DNA from: Cylicocyclus nassatus | Lineage: Eukaryota; Nematoda; Chromadorea; Rhabditida; Strongylidae | Length of the DNA stretch: 64,000 bases | Direction: 5' to 3' | Assembly: GCA_958299035.1 (NCBI GenBank) | Contig: CATQJL010000112.1 | Coordinates: forward strand, 2,464,123 to 2,528,122 | Shown: positions 57,426 to 64,000 of the stretch, one piece after another | Position numbering within the stretch: position 1 is the first letter of the stretch | Layout of the letters: each line of letters starts with the position of its first letter | The notes under the pieces: generated by a model | Seen by the model: the letters and a program-made list of their open reading frames with translations, nothing else | Told to the model about the DNA's origin: nothing | Databases searched by the model: none | Translations under genes and position numbers: made by a program

Positions 57426-57554
57426 AGTTAAAGTAATTTTCTTGACTGGAGATACAGTTAGCTATAGTTCTACGTCATGTATCAGATTATGGCGACGAAA
57501 TCACATAAGAAAATTTGTGAAATTGTTGTAACTCCAGTGGCTTGCATTATTGTA

Positions 57555-58440
57555 TTAGGTTGTCCGGAAAGTTTTGTCCGTTTTTTTTTCATCGCTCACT
57601 AAAACTCACAGAACACCAATCCATGGATGTCTTAGGTATCCTTCGATTGAGATTTTTATTCTCTTTCTTATAGCTATATTTGCTCTCTGATTTACCCTGT
57701 ATTTGCGATGTTATCGACATGGCTTTTCGAGCAGCTCAGAAGTAACGCCAAATCTTTATTGAATTTCAAGAAATTTTATCCTAATGTTTTCAAGGAGCGC
57801 CTGGTATATGTTATGTAGAGCAAACCTTTGGCTACATTGTACTTATTTTAGATTACATGGGGCGCTTTTATCAAGTTCGTAATAATTATTTATTTCAGAA
57901 AAACCGCGGCATTTCATTACATTTACCACCTAAAATTATCGAAAATTTCAGAAAGCTTCTTCTCAAAGCAAATCAGACTTGGTTGTGTTGCATAAATAAT
58001 GTTTAATAAAAATCATGTTTCAATTTAAAGAATTGCAAAAGCTTTTGTGTATTTGCTGCAGTTGCGTGTTTCATGACTTGGGCAAAAATCGAGAACTCCG
58101 AACTCCGAAATAATAATTTTTTAAAGCTCAAAACAGCAGAGTAGGAGAATATAAAAATATCGCCTTGTAGTCCGAAAATTGCTCTATTCGATGCATACTT
58201 AACCTTTCCGAAACGTTGAAATGAATTTTTGAAAATCAGCCGAACTTTGAGCAGATAAAATTGACGTGGAGAATTCTGGCAATTGACAGAAAAAGCATAC
58301 AAAGTTGTAGTACGGAAATGCGTCTGTAAGAAAGAGAAGGAAAAGCTGCATCGAATGCATGTCGAAACTCATTCAGGTCTTTATTGTGCGTGGTTTTATA
58401 GTGGTTTGAAAAAACGGACAAAACTTTCGGGACAATTTAA
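57555..58440. mobile_element. Mariner-like non-autonomous element, second family, copy 2
   Basis: Ends TTAGGTTGTCCGGAAAGTTT and ACTTTCGGGACAATTTAA (one end decayed from CCTAA), TA on both sides; 886 bp. Shares internal sequence with 26657-27535. Confidence 0.82.
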
Positions 58441-59970
58441 TATAACCAGCATATAGTAATTTTTTACGCTTTTTCTAATATGACAATATCCGAATGATTT
58501 GCGAAATGCGAAAAGTGGTTAAACATGTTGCGAAAATGAGATTCAAAATGTTGAGAAAAAATTGTGCTAGATGTAAGCCAAGGAGAAGAATTATGAGACA
58601 CAAATCAATAAAAATGTCAATTGACAGAATTTCAAAAAAAATGTTCAAATTTGATCAAAAAGGAACCAAAAGAGCGAATATCAAGCACCACGAGAAATTT
58701 GAGCGATATCGACTGTTGAAGATCAACAAGGAAGAATGGCACCATAGCAAGCTTTATCTACAAAAATTCTCAATCGAAATTGGAGTTATACCGCAGCACT
58801 CAGTAGCGTATCTATTTATTCTGGTTATAACTGGTACGTGGTAGTAATCAGTAATAATTAGTAATCACAAATATCCACCTTCTCCATAGACAGGATAGAC
58901 GCACTCTTTTATAAGGGCCTGCAGGACCGCAAGAGCCAGTGAGGTTGCGGCCATTGCTCGCGCATTGAGCTTTCTCGGTTTTCTTTTTCCCTTTGGACGT
59001 TTTTTTGCTATCAGATGTAAGCTTACAATTATCTGAGGCGATTCCTAAAAGTACAGGATTGTTTGAGTGGTTTGAGGCCTTGAAGCATCCTGCGTGCGCA
59101 ATGGCCGCAAGCTCACCGACTCTCGCGATCCTGCAGAGCTCTATAGCACTTCGTTGGGAAGAAAATAGAATTGATTACAAGTACAACGCCATCCTTCTTT
59201 GACTTCGATCTTTTCTCATTCACTTATTTAATTTTCCTAGAGAACAATGTTGAAAATTAGTAAAAAAAAATCTTTGACAAGTAGCGAGGAGATCGATAGT
59301 GAAATCCAATCGCATTGAAATTAACGGACAGATGTGCCTATTTAGGAAACTCTATTTATTAGTCTTTATAAGTCCGTATTTTTGAGAGCAGTAAACGAGA
59401 GTAATAAATGATCACTGTTTTGATAAAGCCTTTATTTCTATAATAAAACTCTATAACAAATCTTTACAGATGCAAAAAAAAACTGAAATATCACTTGACT
59501 ATAGACATTATCGCATGAAGAAACCCATAATCGTGTTGCCTTCTATTTCCACAATATTTTTTGATGTGCATATTTTCCTGTCAGAAAATTCGCCTGGACG
59601 AATCTTATGAAATACGCTACATTGATAGATAATCTACACAATCACACATATAAAGTTATGATGCTTAGAAATGCACAACAAGTTGCATGTTTCAAACTGA
59701 TGTGATAATGTAACAATAATGATACGAGCTATACCCATGCACTCCAAGCAACAAGTAGCATCATGACGAAAAAACAGCTTTAGGCTTCAAAAGAGCTATA
59801 ACACAACAAGAATGTGATAGCATAAGGCCGCACTCAATTAGTATAGAACCTGTGAAAACAAAGAAAGGGAAAGTGGATGGCAAGCGTAAAATAATGATCT
59901 GGGATGATAAAAAGGAAAGCAGAACAAGAAGACTTCCATTGCATAACGACTACTAATAAAGAATGAAAGT
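58441..59970. other. Intergenic region with a small foldback and one unsupported ORF
   Basis: The basic 116-codon frame 58494-58844 has no recognisable domain. An inverted pair of about 60 bp (GGCCTGCAGGACCGCAAGAG near 58917; inverse with TCTCGCGATCCTGCAGAGC near 59120) encloses 59000-59080. The last part is 3' flank of the HBS1 gene. Confidence 0.4.
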
Positions 59971-62900
59971 TCAACTCAATTTTTTCTCAATGATGCCTGC
60001 AGCTATTGTTTGACCTCCTGCTCGGAGTGTAATTCGTCCAAGGGCTTTGCAGTTTGTATATGCTTCGACAGCAACTTCCCGTTCGGTCTCAATCTCAACC
60101 AGTCCGCTCATCTGCTTCGACAAGCACCTAAAATGGGTAAAATGAGTTCCTGTTTCTGTTAATGAGCAGTTCGCCTAAAACATGCAACTCGCTGACAAAA
60201 ATACACATTTCTTGCGAAACGAAACACAGCAATCGCACAAAGAATGTATACTTTAGAAACAAAAAGAAACAATGCGCATTGCGCCCTAGCCCCAACAAAA
60301 TCCCCAGGTTGAAGAATTAAATTTCGAGAAAATGGGACTCTGAGGAGGAGCATGGTGTCAAAAACAAATTACCGTGGAAATGGAAAAAATCTTGGTAAGA
60401 AGCACAGTAATAGCTAACAGCAAAAACAACTACAAACAATGTTAAGCGGACATCAAATATATATGACTTCAAAGTACCTTGGTCTTTCCTTGATAACATG
60501 ACCATCTGCCTTATTGATCGACGAGACAAGTTTCACAATTGTACACGGTTCACATAAGGAGTGACAATACAATTCTGCTCTTGTTCCTTTCATTATGGGA
60601 ACAACTATGTCAAATACCACAATTCTGGCAAGAAATCTGCAGCAAGGCATTAGGGCGTCCTAAAAGGAGACCCAATAGACCACCTTTCTACTAGATCATA
60701 AAATCTAACTTACTGGGCCTGCGCGAACGATGACGTGACCAGCTTGTATGGTATCCGGCTCAAATGCTCCATTCAAAGTCAAAAGAGCGTGATCACCTGC
60801 GATACAGCTATCCACAGCTCCTCCATCGTCATTAGAACAGGCTGTAGCAATAATGGCTTTTGAAACTTTCATAGCAATCAAAAAACATACCTTTCACAGT
60901 AGCGGCGTCGGCGTTTGGCATTATGAAAACCTTATCGCCCATTTCTACTTCTCCTGATTCAATTTTCCCGCTCAAGCATAACTGCGTTTGAGTCGCCTAA
61001 AAGTGTCACTGCTTCCGAAAAGCACCCGAGGTAAAAAATGGCGACTGACCTTGAAAACATCATTGATTACAATCCGTAAGGGTCCCTCGCTAGCACGAGT
61101 TGGTGCAGAGAACTTGTCTAAATAAGTGATGTTGATTATTTTGAAGTGTACAGGGGACCTCACACGGCCAAAACGTGAATTCAGAATTTACCTATGAATT
61201 CTAACAAACATTCGCCATTGTACCATTTTCGGAGAGGATGGTTTTCTGGCACTCTTTTCGCGAGATTTTCCCCATTGAGACCAGAAACAGGTACAAAGCG
61301 AAGCTGGCTGAAACCTGCCTGCAAAAATGAATAAATGAATACATATAAATGGAAAATCTGAGACTCTGACCTGCTTTGTCAGAAAGGATTTTATCGCTGC
61401 TTCGACTTCGCTGAAACGTTCTTCTGACCAATCGACAGTATCTAGTTTGTTAACGGCTACAAGCAGCTGCGTGACTCCTGAGGTATCGTACAATAAAACA
61501 CCAAGACCGAAATAATACCATGAAATCTTACCCAAGGAGCGCAGCAACATTGCATGTTCCCTAGTCTGCCCGCCATTTTCAAATCCAGTTTCAAATTCTC
61601 CTCGGGTTGAATTCACAACAAGTATTGCAGCATCAGCTTGCGACGCACCTGCAGCATAGAAATTTTTCCCTGCCACGGCGATAGTACAAAATCATCAACT
61701 TCCATCGCTACATTATATGCTGGCAGCTAAGCATTCTCTTACCGGTAATCATATTCGGAATAAAATCCTTGTGTCCGGGGGCATCCAGCAGTAAAACACG
61801 TTTCGTTTTGGTTTCAAATGTTGTCTTTGCAATATCCATCGTGACTCCACGGGAACTGCAAATAGAACATGATGGACTTCAACAATAACGAGAAAAATAA
61901 AAAAAGAACATTAAAAACTACAAAAACTTACCGTTCCTCTTCTGTCTCATCCAAAACCCAAGCAAAAGCGAATGAGGCCTTTCCCGAACGTGCAGACTCC
62001 TGCTTGTATTTGTGAATCGTGCGCTGATCAACGCAGCCCAGCTGGAAATAGTAATATATCTTGTTTTCAATCTCAAAAATGAAGAATGCAAGATTTTTGA
62101 AAGTATAACCTGGTAAAGTAGATGCCCCATGAGCGTACTCTTTCCTGCATCTACGTGACCGACAACAACCAGATTAATAAGTTCCTTGCCCTCATCTCGA
62201 CGCCTTGTTCTCCTTGGTGTAGATGGCGCTGAGGTGATCGCTGCCAACTGATTTAGCCTACAGGAAGATTCAAGATTACTATGTTGCAATTCAAGACTAG
62301 CAACTCACCTGTGACTGCTTGAATTTGCAGGCAATGTTCCCAGAGATGCGTTCAGACCCGTTTTCTTTCTTGTTGGTGATTTTGAGTCACTATCGTTACG
62401 GTCAGAGATGCGAAGATTTGCAACACTCGGAACCGGTGGCTTTAATACAACTTTTCTCTTTCTACAATCATGCAAAAAAAGAGAGTAGAAGAAATGCCTT
62501 ATTAGGAGATGCGACCAGTATTCAAGAACAATCGAAAGGAAACTAATTTAGACAAAATTATCTACCTTTTCATCTTCATACCCTGCAATGGGCCCCAAAG
62601 ACACCACAATGGGTTTGGATGGCAGGGGCGGCTCATCAAATCCTAAACCGGGTGGTGGGCCCATATCCAATGCAGCGGAAGTCGATGGAGCTGAGTGTTT
62701 GTCAGGCTGTGCATTATTTGCTGAAATTGCGTACTCAGCGAAGGAAGATATCTGATCAGAATAAACCTACTGTTGTCTTCTTCCATATCAAACATATCGT
62801 CATCGCCATAATCGTCTTTGCCTGGCGCTGGACGCTCTTCCGGTATAAAATCACTTAACTTTGACCCAAGTTTGAATTCGGGAGCCATCCGCTGACGTTG

Positions 62901-63511
62901 ATACATGTATCCAGCTATAAAGACCGCGGTATGGGTGCACTTCAAGCATATTATCAAATTTGTTATCAAGATCGTCACCAGTACAGATCGAATCAAAGAA
63001 CCTAGAAAAAAAACCAAAAGATTACTCACTAACGCTAGGTGACATGGGAACTTCTTCTTCATAGGAGCGTCCATAGTAATCATCATCGTCATCCAGATCT
63101 TGAAAAACTAATCAGTAGATTTCATTCGAACATAGAACCCTCAGTGGTCATATACACATTGTCTATTGTAAATTCAGCGAAGATGCAAGGGTGCGCGGTT
63201 TTGCGCGCGTAGCTGCGATCATACCGATCCGGAAGTTCGCGAACAGTATGAACGCAGCTTAAGGAAGCACACTATATTGGGCTAAATAGAATTTGCAATT
63301 GCAGGCGAACTCAACTGAACAACTTTTTTTAGATCAACATGCAAAAGCGAGGTAGCAGTTGTGCTATGTCAATTAACGAATTATCCCACAGACTTGATCT
63401 CTTACAACCTTCCCGCCATGACAACCTTCCAACGTAATTATAATACCAAAGGCAAAGCAAAGACTCACCTTCCGAATAACTGATCTTTTGCACTCGTCTC
63501 CGTGAAGACAT
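59971..63511 (-). CDS. hbs-1: HBS1-like translational GTPase (ribosome rescue factor)
   Basis: Sixteen exons keep frame throughout: 63511-63469, 63098-63030, 62914-62771, 62720-62566, 62457-62309, 62257-62110, 62041-61932, 61855-61743, 61648-61532, 61477-61371, 61318-61192, 61117-61050, 60996-60891, 60841-60714, 60659-60478, 60127-59971; 640 residues (human HBS1L about 684). The N-terminus ([27 protein letters not shown]) fits the HBS1_N domain; a Pro-rich linker follows. GTPase boxes: GHVDAGKS (220-227), [26 protein letters not shown]. Then two beta-barrel domains, ending [23 protein letters not shown]1 with Pelota/Dom34 releases stalled ribosomes at mRNA ends. The longer N-terminal region and the absence of eEF1A lysine/actin-type features argue against eEF1A. 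TTTCAG ends three bases before the ATG. The exon 5 acceptor is chosen by frame (AAAG) and is the weakest junction. Confidence 0.95.
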
Positions 63512-64000
63512 GATCTGAAACCATCAAGATCCAAGAAGATTTACAAGTCGGAACTGAAGTATTAGAGAGCGGCCATAGAAATTCAGAGTGGAACTATTCT
63601 TTGTAAATCAGATTGTGATCTTACTTTAGTAACAGAACAGAACACTTCAAGACCGGAGGTTGGTATGAAGTGTGACCATAAATTCCGGAACTGCAAGCAA
63701 TGCAAAAGAAGCCGTAGAATCATTTGTCTGCAGACATGAGCCGTCAACCATTTCTTTTACGACTAATTTTGTGAAGGTGCGCAAAAGCACGCTCACGTGA
63801 ATATCTGTTCGAAGTTTTCCGAACACTACCAAGGTTCAAGAATTATAGTGGGAAGTTCTATGAACCAGGTCATTCAGAAAAGATTTTGTCCCCCTCTCTT
63901 TCTCGGACGGAACTTGAGACCGCCACTGTCTCTAGGCAGATTCTGAGCCATCTACCGTGCACCACTGTAATCCCAGTATATTGCGCTACCGCGCGAACCT
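63512..64000. other. Upstream flank of the HBS1 gene
   Basis: Holds the presumed trans-splice acceptor GGTTTCAG just above 63511 and otherwise no supported frame. The minus ORF 63832-63647 lacks domain or splice support. Confidence 0.4.

Noticed and set aside
61188..61676. 162-codon minus ORF as a stand-alone GTPase fragment
   Set aside because: It joins HBS1 exons 9-11 through unspliced introns; the 16-exon model keeps the G4 and G5 motifs in frame.

Overview
The window is eukaryotic and reads as nematode DNA, most likely a strongylid or hookworm-type (clade V) parasite; the species-level part is inference. Support: short GT-AG introns (about 48-60 bp) ending in TTTCAG, TTTCAG or TATAG acceptors just before start codons as expected for spliced-leader trans-splicing, an RTE-type retrotransposon of the kind abundant in hookworms, and many small DNA transposons. 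Most real genes are multi-exon, so single ORFs miss them; I rebuilt them by following splice sites and frame.

Layout. 1-2.4 kb: 5' part of an RTE non-LTR retrotransposon (minus), running off the left edge. 2.68-9.67 kb: a mariner-like element interrupted by a 6-kb Penelope-like block holding a complete-length but broken unit, a tandem partial unit and an inverted partial unit, which itself carries a TTAA-flanked MITE. 9.8-10.7 kb: a HORMA-domain (HIM-3/HTP type) meiotic gene (minus). 11.0-16.5 kb: MITE, CR1-like LINE tail and foldback repeats. 17.5-19.9 kb: a five-exon nanos-type gene (minus) with a long hairpin in intron 3. 20.1 kb: tRNA-Thr(AGT). 22.65-24.63 kb: a six-exon gene for a Lys/Glu-rich protein with an N-terminal membrane anchor.

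25.97-47.78 kb is a tandem array of six glycine N-acyltransferase-like (GNAT fold) genes on the plus strand. Two paralogue types alternate (A-type, B-type, three times), so a two-gene unit was amplified. Copies 2, 3, 5 and 6 keep intact frames; copy 1 has three lesions and copy 4 has lost its ATG. Four hAT-like MITEs, mariner-like elements, a TTAA MITE and other insertions lie in or around the array, several with empty sites in a paralogous copy.

47.9-51.6 kb is AT-rich with two mobile elements. 51.64-52.99 kb: the CBF-beta homologue (bro-1 type), four exons. 53.0-59.9 kb is repeat-rich and gene-poor, including a 120-bp tandem array facing an inverted array. 59.97-63.51 kb: a complete 16-exon HBS1 gene (minus), the GTPase partner of Pelota in ribosome rescue.

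No CRISPR array, operon of bacterial type or viral gene was seen. The biology worth following is the nanos gene, the alternating acyltransferase array and the nested palindromic Penelope insertion.
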